Below are positions 1-8,804 of a stretch of DNA of 64,000 bases, in pieces (the stretch's first letter is position 1; each line of letters begins with the position of its first letter). The DNA is from Isoperla grammatica. Taxonomy: Eukaryota; Arthropoda; Insecta; Plecoptera; Perlodidae. The stretch spans positions 73,357,523 through 73,421,522 of the forward strand of contig OX246739.1 in the NCBI GenBank assembly GCA_945910005.1. The letters are read 5' to 3'. The position numbers and the translations under genes are program-made. The notes below the pieces were generated by a model, which was not told the origin of the DNA, did not search any database, and was given only the letters and a program-made list of their open reading frames with translations.

Positions 1-1151
1 ACCGAGACACGGGAAAGTGTCCATGAAATAGAAACACCCTCGTGAAAATAAGAGGGAATAAAGCTGGACACAGGAGTTAAACAAACCCTTTCGAAAATTA
101 GAAGTGACATTTCGGTCATCCACGGTTAGTCTTAGTCAAGGGGTAAGGCCTAAGCCATGAAGAACCAATGAAAATGCGTTCGAAACCCAATTTATTTGAT
201 AATGACTTATATTTCCACCATATTCACTCATCGCAAGACAAATAATTGCATTGATAGAGATGTAAATAATATACACCAAGATCTATTAAATGATATAGGA
301 ACCGGGTAAGTGATCTAAATGATTAAATTCAGTTGAATGATCGTTAGCATGACGTCATTAGAAGGGGTGGGGAGGGGGGAGGGGGGAGAGGGGGTTGTTT
401 GTACGTCTGAATCATATATGTGCATTAATTCCGGACAATTATGGTAATTAAACGAGCAATGTTATTTGCTCCAAACGAACCACGCGATAGAGTACTTAAA
501 ACGAGAACTACATTCCAATGTATTGAGCCTATAACAATGATGCTGGAATGTATCTCTATGAAATTAAAATTAAAAACAGGGCTATTTCCGGTACTTTGAG
601 GAAAAAATGTAATCTCTGCTTAAAAATATTGTTAGATGGGTTCATGAACAAAGTTCTTCATTAAATATTCAGCACTTTGTGTTTATGATCAAACGAAAAA
701 ATGCGCGCTTGCTTTTTATTCAAGTATCAACGTAGAAATAGATCAAAGCATTTGTGAATAAATGTGTGTGTTTAAGTAATTACAAAATGTATTTCTCGCA
801 TAGATAAACATACCCTCATTCGTTTGAAAATTAAACAAATAATAGAAAATAAAATCGTATCTGTTGATGATTATGCAAACACAAATAAATACAGAAACTA
901 TAACGTAAATACCATGAATATTTATCAACATACAGCGCATAAAGTTGTTTAGAAATAGAGAAACTGAAGTAGCAAAAGTATAATCGTTCTATAAAGTATG
1001 TGACCTGAATGCTTAGATGCGATATCAATAACATACCATTGTTCTTAGTTGCGGGCGTTGTTTGATTGCTGGGTCATTATGTGGTCACTTTAAGCCTGCG
1101 ATGATGATATAGTGGGCTCGCAGCTCCTTATGGCGTAGAGTATAATACTAA
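1..1151. other. Anonymous AT-rich DNA
   Basis: No coding or repeat similarity is recognised here. It contains a G-rich stretch near 366-394 and a perfect CRE-type octamer TGACGTCA at 350-357. Short minus-strand ORFs near 743-1034 are hydrophobic, low in complexity and typical of AT-rich noise. Confidence 0.5.
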
Positions 1152-1557
1152 GTATTTATTTATTTTACTTATTTTATTGTAATTAAGGCCAGTGTAGGGT
1201 ACAATGCCCTCTTTAGCCTGATGAGTGATGATTGATTGAATGATAATGAGCAAGGGAGGAGGGGAAGCCTGGTACCGGCACGTAGCCTACTCCTGTCGAA
1301 AAGTACCAAGGGGACCATCGGCTTTACGTCCCATCCGAAAGGACGGTGTAACTTTGACCAGTCATATAGGTTCCTCCACTAACCTGGACTGCCGAGCAGT
1401 TGACGAGAAGAACGAAGCTGTTACACAAGCTTTCGAACCCTCCAATCTGCTCTAACCAACGGTAACTAGTGTTTCAGAGGTGAGTGGTCACCCATCCACC
1501 TCCTGACCTAGCCCGAGGTTGCTTAACCTCGGTGTTCGTATGGGAACCGGCTAAGCG
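1152..1557 (-). mobile_element. 5S rRNA-derived SINE (SINE3 type), copy 1
   Basis: Read on the minus strand, the head (about 1557 down to 1480) resembles 5S rRNA. It has GAGGTTAAGCAAC at 1518-1530, comparable to the 5S A-box region, and GTGGATGGGTGACC-type sequence at 1484-1497, matching the 5S box C (GGATGGGTGACC). The body follows, then a tail TTAATTACAATAAA ending in A/T-rich repeats near 1152, as expected for a LINE-mobilised SINE. Three further copies lie at 29.4, 31.2 and 36.2 kb, all on the minus strand. This is the most complete copy. The 5S relationship is my own alignment by eye to remembered 5S consensus; a database match would settle it. Confidence 0.7.
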
Positions 1558-2025
1558 AAATACTAAGTAGTACTACTAGCAATAATAACAGTAATATTTA
1601 CTTAAAGTCAATGCTGTTTGGTGTGTACCACTCTAGCCATGTCAACTACATAAACCGAAACTAAAATAAAATAACATGCAATATGTAATATAATATTAAT
1701 AACAATAAATATAAGATTGTGATATGTTTTTAATCAGAATGATAATAATAAACCGACTGGCGGATACTGAGAATTACTGATTATTAGTTTAATGTATAAA
1801 AAGAATCAAAATATACACATGATTCCAACACTATGTAATTGTAACACTATGTTATTGGTGAGGGGTGTAATTCCATCATACATTATGTGCGCACATTATT
1901 TTTTAATGTATGAAAATGGATTCTAAACCACTTTATTTTTCTCGGAAACATTTAGATAAATTTCGTACACAACGGTTCAAAGTTTATCAACTAAACACAA
2001 CTTTTAAAAACTTACGCAAGCCTTT
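1558..2025. other. Anonymous AT-rich DNA
   Basis: A 470-bp AT-rich gap between the SINE and the palindrome. I see no gene or repeat that I recognise. Confidence 0.4.
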
Positions 2026-2339
2026 ATACTATCGTGGTTTTCCGGGTACAACCGTGTCAAAAGGTGGAACCAATCCAACGTTTCGCCCATATTGCAATGG
2101 GCTTCTTCAGGGACCTTCGTGGAGTGTTGACACTGACACCAACAACTGTCACGAGGGGGAACTCTGGACAGTGATGCTAACAGAATAACACCCGCACACA
2201 GAATAACCCCTCGTGACAGTTGTTGGTGTCAGTGTCAACACTCCACGAAGGTCCCTGAAGAAGCCCATTGCAATATGGGCGAAACGTTGGATTGGTTCCA
2301 CCTTTTGACACGGTTATGCCCGGAAAACCACGATAGTAT
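2026..2339. mobile_element. Near-perfect palindromic (foldback) element 1
   Basis: Arms 2026-2158 and 2207-2339 are 133 nt each and differ at about two positions by eye, around a 48-nt spacer. Each arm contains the module CTGAAGAAG, a small hairpin (CCCAT...ATGGG) and CGAAACGTTGG (right arm 2255-2290, left arm reversed 2075-2110). The same module occurs directly after the Penelope-like ORF near 8.0 kb. Thirteen nt beyond the right arm is CGTGAAAGCCTCC (2353-2365), repeated in the same relative place after the second palindrome at 3.3 kb. No protein is encoded; the 92-codon ORF through it is incidental. I infer a non-autonomous element or an inverted duplication of a Penelope-like terminus. 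Confidence 0.7.
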
Positions 2340-3067
2340 TGTTGACTCCGGCCGTGAAAGCCTCCGAAATAGATTACGCAAGCCTTTACTTACATTATTC
2401 AAATGAATGTCTTAACCTTATTGAACTTTTGCTCAACAGAATAAAAATAGTCTTGCCTTGCAATAAAGTACAAATTTGCCAACCCTGAAAACACATTTTT
2501 TTCCTACTCTGATGTTAATACAGAAAGTTTACAGAAATAAGTTTTCTACTTCGTTAAGAGGGAGTGTAACGAATATTAATTTAAGTTTTACCTTTCAGAA
2601 ACCGAATAAATTCGGAAAAAGAAAAAAAAATACCATAACAGGAGTAGACGACTTTTCCAGACAAGAAGTATATTTTTTGTAGACTGATTTAAAAGCAGTC
2701 GAAGAAATTACCCAGCGAAGACTATTTCCAACTTTCTCGGTATTAGAATTCTCTGAATAGCACGAGACAATTTCTTGGAACTACATTTAGGGATTATCAC
2801 TTTCAACTTAGTTTGTAACTGTGGCCATGCATTCTCGAAATAATTAGCAGAATCTCATTGACATAAGCGTCGCAGTGAGAGACATCAAACTTTGGCCGCT
2901 AATTAGGTATCTTCTCGACGTTACTGTGTGACTTACTTGGAGAGTTCAAACGTGAGACGATATCTAGACCAATGGAAATTATGATTTCATTATTCAAATA
3001 ATTAACTGCGACTGTCTGATGATTGTGCAATGGAGCGATCTCTAAATGGTTGCATAATTTCTATAGA
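2340..3067. other. Flank of palindrome 1, otherwise anonymous
   Basis: Holds the tag CGTGAAAGCCTCC at 2353-2365, shared with the flank of the second palindrome. The rest is AT-rich with no recognised feature. Confidence 0.5.
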
Positions 3068-3300
3068 GGTGGCTCAGCGGTAAGACGCAAGATTCTAACT
3101 CGGAAGGTCGCCGGTTTGATTCCGGCCACCGGCGTTTTCCTCAGTCGTAAAGGCGAATGCGGGGATCGAGTCCTATTATCAGCCCTCGGACATTCCTTTC
3201 CTACTATCCAAACACCCTAATAACCTAGTTAGTCACCTGAAGAGGGGCACATCAGGTGAAGCTGGTGTGCACCCTATAACGGGTATTCCTACGAAACATT
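3068..3300 (+). mobile_element. tRNA-derived SINE, family C
   Basis: The head 3068-3130 is tRNA-like. It has GGTGGCT at the 5' end that can pair with GGCCACC at its 3' end, an A-box-like TGGCTCAGCGGTAAGACGC, and a perfect T-arm GCCGG-TTTGATT-CCGGC containing a B-box-like sequence. It continues into about 170 nt of non-tRNA body ending near GGGTATTCCTAC, so it is a SINE rather than a tRNA gene. I see no second copy in the window. It abuts palindrome 2. Confidence 0.55.
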
Positions 3301-3307
3301 ATTATTA

Positions 3308-3471
3308 GGGAACAGATTATTTTCTTCTGGGTTGTTTCGTCGTGTCGGTACAGAGTTTTCACTCGACGTTTCGACCAGTCTTGAGAAAGCCACCAACATG
3401 GGTGGCGAAACGTCGAGTGAAAACTCTATACCGACACGACGAAACAACCCAGAAGAAAATAATCTGTTCCC
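3308..3471. mobile_element. Near-perfect palindromic (foldback) element 2
   Basis: Arms 3308-3373 and 3406-3471 (66 nt each, about one mismatch by eye) flank a 32-nt spacer. Spacer plus arm form the module CTTGAGAAA, hairpin CCACC...GGTGG, then CGAAACGTCGAG (3380-3417). The arm sequence differs from palindrome 1, yet CGTGAAAGCCTCC appears 10 nt after the right arm (3482-3494), as in palindrome 1. No protein coding is supported; overlapping ORFs on both strands simply reflect the symmetry. Confidence 0.7.
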
Positions 3472-3501
3472 ATCTACGGATCGTGAAAGCCTCCAACAAC
3501 T

Positions 3502-3577
3502 TATTATTATTATGATTATCATCATCATCATTATTATCATTATTCATCATTTATTATCATTTATCATTATTATTTGA
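3502..3577. repeat. ATT/ATC trinucleotide microsatellite
   Basis: Imperfect run of ATT and ATC triplets directly following the tag of palindrome 2. It may be the element's 3' tail or target, since both palindromes end close to A/T-rich sequence. Confidence 0.75.
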
Positions 3578-4631
3578 TTCGTAAGGAACTCACATAAGTG
3601 TGTACACGCATGTGTGTACGTGTGTTCCTTAAGTTATATTTTTCATAGATTCGCCATAATTTCTTCACATGCAGTTGGATTGCTTTAAAAAAGTTCTACA
3701 CTATTTACTCTTTACTATTATTTTATATCACATAATATATCTATTGCACTTATCCATTTATTTATCCCACAAACAATTGTGTATGGAGCTTAGCTCACAT
3801 GGGACTTTATACGCAACGATTATCCGCTACATTCAACCAACACCAATGGGTCCATTAGAACCATCTAGTTTGACAATTCACTGTTCCTTGTCGAGATTAA
3901 AATTTTTTATCTTTACAAAGAACGGTGAATTGTCCAACTTCTTTGTTTTAAATAACGTTTTACCTATTCTATTAATAGGTCCGTAACAATACCAGACAAA
4001 GCCAGTAATTTCTGGAAGTTTCCACACAACCAGTACATAAGTTGAAAGAAATCATTACTTTACAACATGCGAAGATGTAGAGAAAAATATAGTTATTGCA
4101 AAACAAGTTATTTCGTGTGCAAGATTACGTTGAACAAATCATTTCAAAGCTTGATATTTGTGGTTTCTGTGGTGGTCAAATCTGTAATACTCGTCAACTG
4201 AAGCAAAACGAAGAATCCAAAGACACGTTTGTGTGAGAGCTTTGAAAGTGTCCGAGCTTCGTTCGATCAATCATGGTGTTTGTAACTGATGATATTTCCC
4301 CTCTCGGCCTGTGAGGATGGCCGAGATAAGCCACCCCGTGTGTTAGCACAGCAAAGAAGAGATTATCTGCGGCTGTGTACCGCAAGTATTACCGTTATGT
4401 ACCGTTATTTACCGGCAGACGGGAGAGTGACGGGGTCCCTTACATGTACAGAGCCAGTGTCCACACTATTGATCAAAGACTTGTTTTAAAAGGCTTTGCT
4501 CAGCGTCTGTCACGTCTCCTTCGTGTGCGCAACATTTGTTGTCTGCCAGTTCAAACATTTACTCCGCACGTTTTGTACGCGTGACTCCTCAACTAGACCT
4601 ACCGCAGTATGAAGCGGGTTGAAATAATGCA
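3578..4631. other. Anonymous DNA with a small inverted repeat
   Basis: No gene recognised. GACAATTCACTGTTC near 3873 is repeated in inverted form near 3924-3939 (GAACGGTGAATTGTCC), giving arms of about 17 nt with few mismatches. This may be the remains of a MITE. Confidence 0.4.
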
Positions 4632-4827
4632 TGGCGACACTTCAATCCAACAGGCTCTGTGACGTACTAGCAGTACGTCCGTTGCGAGCGACGTATTGAT
4701 AGTACGTCACAGTGCCTGGTGGATTGAAGTGTCGCCACCAGGCTCTATGACGTACTAGCAGCACGTCCGTTGCAAGCAACGGACTGATAGTACGTCACAG
4801 TCACAGTAGTGGATTGAAGTGTCGCCA
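4632..4827. mobile_element. Dimeric MITE
   Basis: Unit 1 (4632-4737) starts TGGCGACACTTCAATCCA and ends with its inverse. The inverted arms extend about 40 nt, through TGTGACGTACT. Unit 2 (4738-4827) repeats the interior and right arm but lacks its own left terminus, so the two share a boundary. Outer flanks read TGCA on both sides (4628-4631 and 4828 onward), a possible 4-bp target duplication. It has no coding capacity and is a non-autonomous DNA transposon; I cannot assign the superfamily. Confidence 0.7.
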
Positions 4828-5654
4828 TGCAGTGGACTTTTTAACTTGAATACATCACACATGGAACTTTCTGGACAAAGTTGTTAAACAAGAAATTAAT
4901 GTTTAATGTAGCCTATTATAAAACGCACATCTTAGAATCTATTATATATTTAAATTGGATTTGGATGTTTGTTTACATTGCTTTTTTTATGTGGTATATG
5001 ACACATGAGCATGACATAATAGTTTAATGCGGATCGCACCTGTTACCAACAAGCTGGACCAACGCGGGTGGTTTAAAGTCTTCATAAACTCGATTCATAA
5101 CTGATCGGAAAAGGAAGCGAAACGTGGTAAAAGAAATCATACTATTTATATCGACCTCGTAAAGTATCAACTCAGATGAAACTTTTGAATCCAATCTAAG
5201 CAGAAGTAACTTTGAATAAATGGATTTTCCACCGATATTAACTTCAAAGAGGTTTGAACATTCTGGATGAAACTATTATTACACGAGCAGCGATTGAGTT
5301 AACTATATCGTGAAGGATTGCGGTAATTGGTTTTATACCCCTCCGTGTTGAGGCACTCAAGCTTCGTACGAAACACTGCTTGACCTCGCTACAAAACTGA
5401 GCGTTGCCCGCGGCTAGTCACGCTACTAGACTAAATTACTATTGATTTTCGTTGTAAATTCCGATTTGAAACAAGAACGAGTCTAAAAGACGTCAGTTTG
5501 CTAAAAGAAAAAAGAATCGTTAATGTAACATCCAATATATAATACTTTGAAGTTCACAGATAAAAAATAAACGGTGTTTTTTAGTAGAAATGCCATTTCT
5601 TTTACTTCTGCATTGTTTTAAGTGAAGATATTGCTGATTTCAGAGAATTCTTCC
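4828..5654. other. Anonymous AT-rich DNA
   Basis: No coding or repeat feature recognised; a short GC-richer patch lies around 5390-5430. Confidence 0.4.
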
Positions 5655-5656
5655 AT

Positions 5657-5687
<31 letters not shown>

Positions 5688-5982
5688 TTTTATGTCTATC
5701 CTATTCAGTTATTAAAACTGATTTACAAAGGAGGACCTTAAATAAAACTAAGCTATGCAAACAATGAATAGTAATGAAATCATAAATAATAATAACAACA
5801 AAAACAAAACAAACTACTGAAGTATATAAAATATAATCAAGAACAAGAAAAAATAATTGAGAAATGAAATAAAATCAAATGAAGTGGAAATTCAACATAT
5901 TAAAAAATAAAAATAGAAGCATGCAAATAAGAAAGAACATGAAGAAACAAAAAAAATTGTGGGAAAAATAAATCTATATATT

Positions 5983-6090
5983 AAAGTGAAAAAGAAGAAA
6001 AAAAAAGAAGAAAGAAAAGAAAAAGAAAAAAGAAAAAGAAAAAAGAAATAAAAAGAAAAAGAAAAAAGAAAGAAGAAAAAAAGAAAAAAC
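5983..6090 (+). repeat. Polypurine (A/G) tract
   Basis: About 100 nt of nearly uninterrupted purines built from AAAG and AAAAAG units. It lies within the 3' UTR of the minus-strand LINE, where it reads as a pyrimidine tract in the element's sense strand. Confidence 0.8.
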
Positions 6091-6385
6091 TGATTTGTTA
6101 ACGGTCCCAGCTCAAACGAAATGAGGATTGCAAAAAATCAGAAACTGCAATCTGGGAAAATTAAAATTTCACGTAAAAGCAACCCGGGAAACCGCACACG
6201 CCTTCTATCTTCACTTCGAATCTTGAAAGTCAGATGGTCTTGAAAATCTTGATCCGAGAACCATTTATAAGAAGAGATCAAACTGAATCAATAGAATTCA
6301 GGAAACCGGATGTAGATTCCCAGCAGACCAACAAACCAACCATCTAAAACAGATGAAAAACCACTTACAATAGAACAATCTTAAC

Positions 6386-6610
6386 TTAAACACGCCTAAC
6401 TCTCTTCTTAAGAATTACAGACTCAATCTTATTCCTAAATTCTAGGAGCCGCAATCTCACAAACTGGCTTCGAAGATCATGCGGAAGTGAATTCCAGAAG
6501 TGTACACCTCTGTACAAGAATGACCTGCCAAGGCGCCGGGTTAGCAATTTGATTTTTATTCTATTTTGGTCAAACAGTTCAGATTTTGGTGTAGGTGCCG
6601 GGTAACCATG
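6386..6610 (-). pseudogene. LINE reverse-transcriptase C-terminal fragment
   Basis: The minus-strand frame ending at TAA 6386-6388 reads about 74 codons, including LYRGVHFWNSLPHDL followed by LRLLEFRNKIESV. The pattern of aromatic residues, WNSLP, and then a leucine-rich helix with a basic end is characteristic of the extreme C-terminus of CR1/L2/Jockey-group ORF2 proteins. A stop codon lies just upstream of the readable part, so no catalytic domain is present. This is a dead fragment of the surrounding LINE. Confidence 0.65.
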
Positions 6611-6612
6611 AA

Positions 6613-7462
6613 CACATTATACAACCTACCTTAGGTGGAAACAGTGGATTCTTCTATATTACAACACTATTACCAAATCATATTATATGGTCATGGACTT
6701 GTCTATAGGTAGTGCAGCATGTAATATTCGTTATTGTACCGCATATTTCTATGACAAGCCCTTGCAAACAGTGTCGCAAATGTTTTTATCCATATCATTG
6801 AGTATTTTATTTTCATTTAGTTGAAAGAAGTTTACAACGAAGTAAATTGTACAATATTATACATTAAATGTATCTTTACTTCTTGTACTTAGTAATTGAC
6901 AATTGTCATATTTACTCTTAAACAACCTGCGAGTGTCAGAAGTTGAGCCTTCAAAACAGGGAACATTACAGCAAACATAGATACAATATAAACATGCGGA
7001 CAATGAGCGGTCTGAAGAGCAAACTACAACTACGGTGATTGGCTGTCCAAGTGAGCGTTATTCAAACACACATGGTGACGTCATTAGATGCTATCTGACC
7101 TTCGGATAGTTCGACTGAGGAAGGGGAAGCCGAAACACGTTCTCAAGCTTGTTTTATTATTTTGCAAGATCGTTTCATTTCACTATTATTCTTGTTTGCT
7201 TTCTCTTTGTTTTATAATTACGTCCATTCCAGCCTTTTCCCTTTTACATACACCTCACATACAACTAGTAAACGCCTACACACTCTCAAACTTTGTTCTG
7301 ATATTAAATTTACATATAAGCTTAATTAAAAGATGATGGAGTTATGAATCTATTCATAAAGTGAAATATTACCGTAGCTACTTTGAATGTTACCTCTATA
7401 AAGAACTTCATCTGTATTTTGAAAACGGCTTTATATGTATGACGTAATCCTTAGCGTGACGC
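6613..7462. other. Anonymous DNA with a weak Penelope-type module
   Basis: Contains an inverted CCAAT (ATTGG) near 7038, a TGACGTCA at 7076-7083, and ACTGAGGAAGGGGAAGCCGAAACACGT at about 7114-7140 (written here as one stretch split by role: ACTGAGGAAG, then GGGAAGCC, then GAAACACGT). The last resembles the CTGAAGA-hairpin-CGAAACGT module seen elsewhere. No gene recognised. Confidence 0.35.
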
Positions 7463-7622
7463 ATGCAAACAACGCAGTGCGTGTTGTGTCCCGTCCAATC
7501 AGAAGCCGCGCTGACCGCCGCGACCGGAGCGCCACGCGGTGACAAACAGAATCAAAGTCCGCCAGTGTCAGCGCGGCTTATAATGACAGTAACACACTCC
7601 GTGCTCATACGTGACACAACCC
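7463..7622 (+). promoter_or_regulatory. Possible CpG-rich promoter-like segment
   Basis: A GC- and CpG-rich island in AT-rich surroundings. It has CCAATCAG near 7495, a perfect 13-nt inverted repeat AAGCCGCGCTGAC (7503-7515) with its complement at 7567-7579, and a TATA-like TTATAA directly after (7578-7583). No coding exon can be placed downstream, so this is only a candidate. Confidence 0.25.
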
Positions 7623-7847
7623 AGTTGACATTCCAACAACCCTTCACTTAATTTATGGTGCACATAAATATTTCACTCGCCAGATAAACATATTTTTAGT
7701 GGTTTCGTGTTGAAAAGGATTAGAGAAGTTTTCGTTTTTATTTTTTAGTAATCTAGTTAGATTACAATCCCAGATGTATCAGTGTGGCCTACTCGAAACA
7801 TGCATAATTGAGTGCGTGTTTGGACCTGCACAGGCCGGTATGTGCTA

Positions 7848-7881
7848 TACATATATATATATATATATTACTGAACTTGCT

Positions 7882-7941
<60 letters not shown>
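7848..7941. repeat. (AT)n microsatellite, left side of the Penelope-like element
   Basis: Two AT runs (about 7848-7868 and 7890-7941) separated by a short unique sequence. The second directly abuts the 3' end of the Penelope-like element. Confidence 0.9.
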
Positions 7942-7945
<4 letters not shown>

Positions 7946-8769
7946 TTGTTGCAACTTTCTGGGGATTGTTGCCGCGAATTATGTACTAAAGAAGGAGGCA
8001 CTGACTTACCCTTCCCTTCCTGACGTTTCGGGAAAGTCACATCTCCCATCTTCAGAGGCCCTCACTCGACGATGTGCATCTCGAGCTTCGAAGCCGCGAA
8101 CTGACTGGTTCAGTCGTTGTCATTCCTCTCGCGTGTATGTCTGCGTCATTGTTCTTATCTCGTAGTGAAACCAGATTGGATCGACTACGCGTCAGGGGTC
8201 CACGTTCAGGGGTAGTGACGTACTCCACGCCCCTAGGGCTGGGGCCTTGTGTTGGCGTCACGACGTTAACGCTGTCAAAACGTTGCACACGGGCTTCTTG
8301 TTGGTGTTGAAGGAGAACTGGTTTCCAGGAAGTAGGCAAACGTTGTCCGTCATCCCGTTTGTTAAGGCTTCCCGGTCTCTTCTCTATCTCAATAGCCTCT
8401 CGAATGACACGTACTTGAAATTCATTGACCGAAGCTAGCGTTCTGGTGTTTTCAAAGCTTATAAAGTGGCCGGTTTTTTTGACGTGTTGGGCCAGGCCTG
8501 ATGTCTCTCTGCCACTGTTGACTGCTAATCGATGTTCATCCCGTCTCACCGATATACGTCGGTTGGTCTGACCAACATACACTTCCCCGCACGACCCACA
8601 CGGGACTTCATAAACCCCATGGGCTTCAAGTGGTATGTTGTCTTTAGCGTTGCGTAACATATAGTGCTTATCTTTCTGTAAGGGCGATACGTAGTTTTTA
8701 TGTTATGTTTTTTAAGCAACTTGCCTATTTTTTCGGATGTTCCCCTTAAGTACGGAAGGTGCACGAAAC

Positions 8770-8771
<2 letters not shown>
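7942..8771 (-). mobile_element. Penelope-like element (GIY-YIG), 5'-truncated
   Basis: The minus strand carries the end of the reverse transcriptase and the GIY-YIG endonuclease ORF, then a short 3' region. That region starts at the ORF stop with CTGAAGATGGGA, a hairpin and CCCGAAACGTCAGG (8020-8056). The element is bounded on both sides by (AT)n, consistent with insertion into an AT microsatellite. Upstream of FVHLPYLRG the reverse transcriptase is missing. The reading frame breaks once near 8680, so the element is inactive. Confidence 0.8.
8052..8771 (-). pseudogene. Penelope-like RT end plus GIY-YIG endonuclease, frameshifted
   Basis: The first part (from 8771) reads HLPYLRGTSEKIGKLLKKHN, the typical end of Penelope reverse transcriptase. 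A frameshift near 8680 moves the frame to the 8052-8660 ORF. Counting from its first in-frame ATG, this has GVY at 15-17 (GIY), a CxxC pair at C21/C24, YVG at 28-30 (YIG), a basic RRISVRRDEH segment, H59 and H65, and REAIEIEK with the expected catalytic Glu at about 88. A Ser/Thr/Arg-rich variable tail runs to the TGA. The nuclease would nick target DNA for primed reverse transcription. Truncation and frameshift make this copy non-functional. Confidence 0.8.

Positions 8772-8800
<29 letters not shown>
8772..8800. repeat. (AT)n microsatellite, right side of the Penelope-like element
   Basis: Pure AT dinucleotide run touching the truncated 5' end of the Penelope-like element. Confidence 0.9.

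Positions 8801-8803
<3 letters not shown>

Positions 8804-8804
<1 letters not shown>

Larger units (their letters stand above)
5655..6612 (-). mobile_element. 5'-truncated LINE (non-LTR retrotransposon) with 3' UTR and tail
   Basis: On the minus strand the element opens near 6612 within the end of the reverse-transcriptase ORF, stops at 6386-6388, and continues through a roughly 700-nt 3' UTR. It ends in a tetranucleotide TAAA tail (about 5690 down to 5655). Extreme 5' truncation and a simple-repeat tail are typical of target-primed reverse transcription. The 3' UTR contains a long pyrimidine tract (purines on the plus strand). Likely clade is CR1/L2/Jockey-like; this is not resolved. Confidence 0.65.

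Noticed and set aside
1218..1300. Hammerhead ribozyme suggested by CTGATGAG and a later CGAAA in the 5S-SINE
   Set aside because: Spacing is too long, no stem II/III partners are visible, and the other copies do not keep the CTGATGAG (CTGATGAA, CTGATGAG varied).
8074..8438. Plus-strand ORFs overlapping the Penelope-like endonuclease
   Set aside because: They are antisense shadows of the GIY-YIG frame, which has clear motifs on the minus strand.
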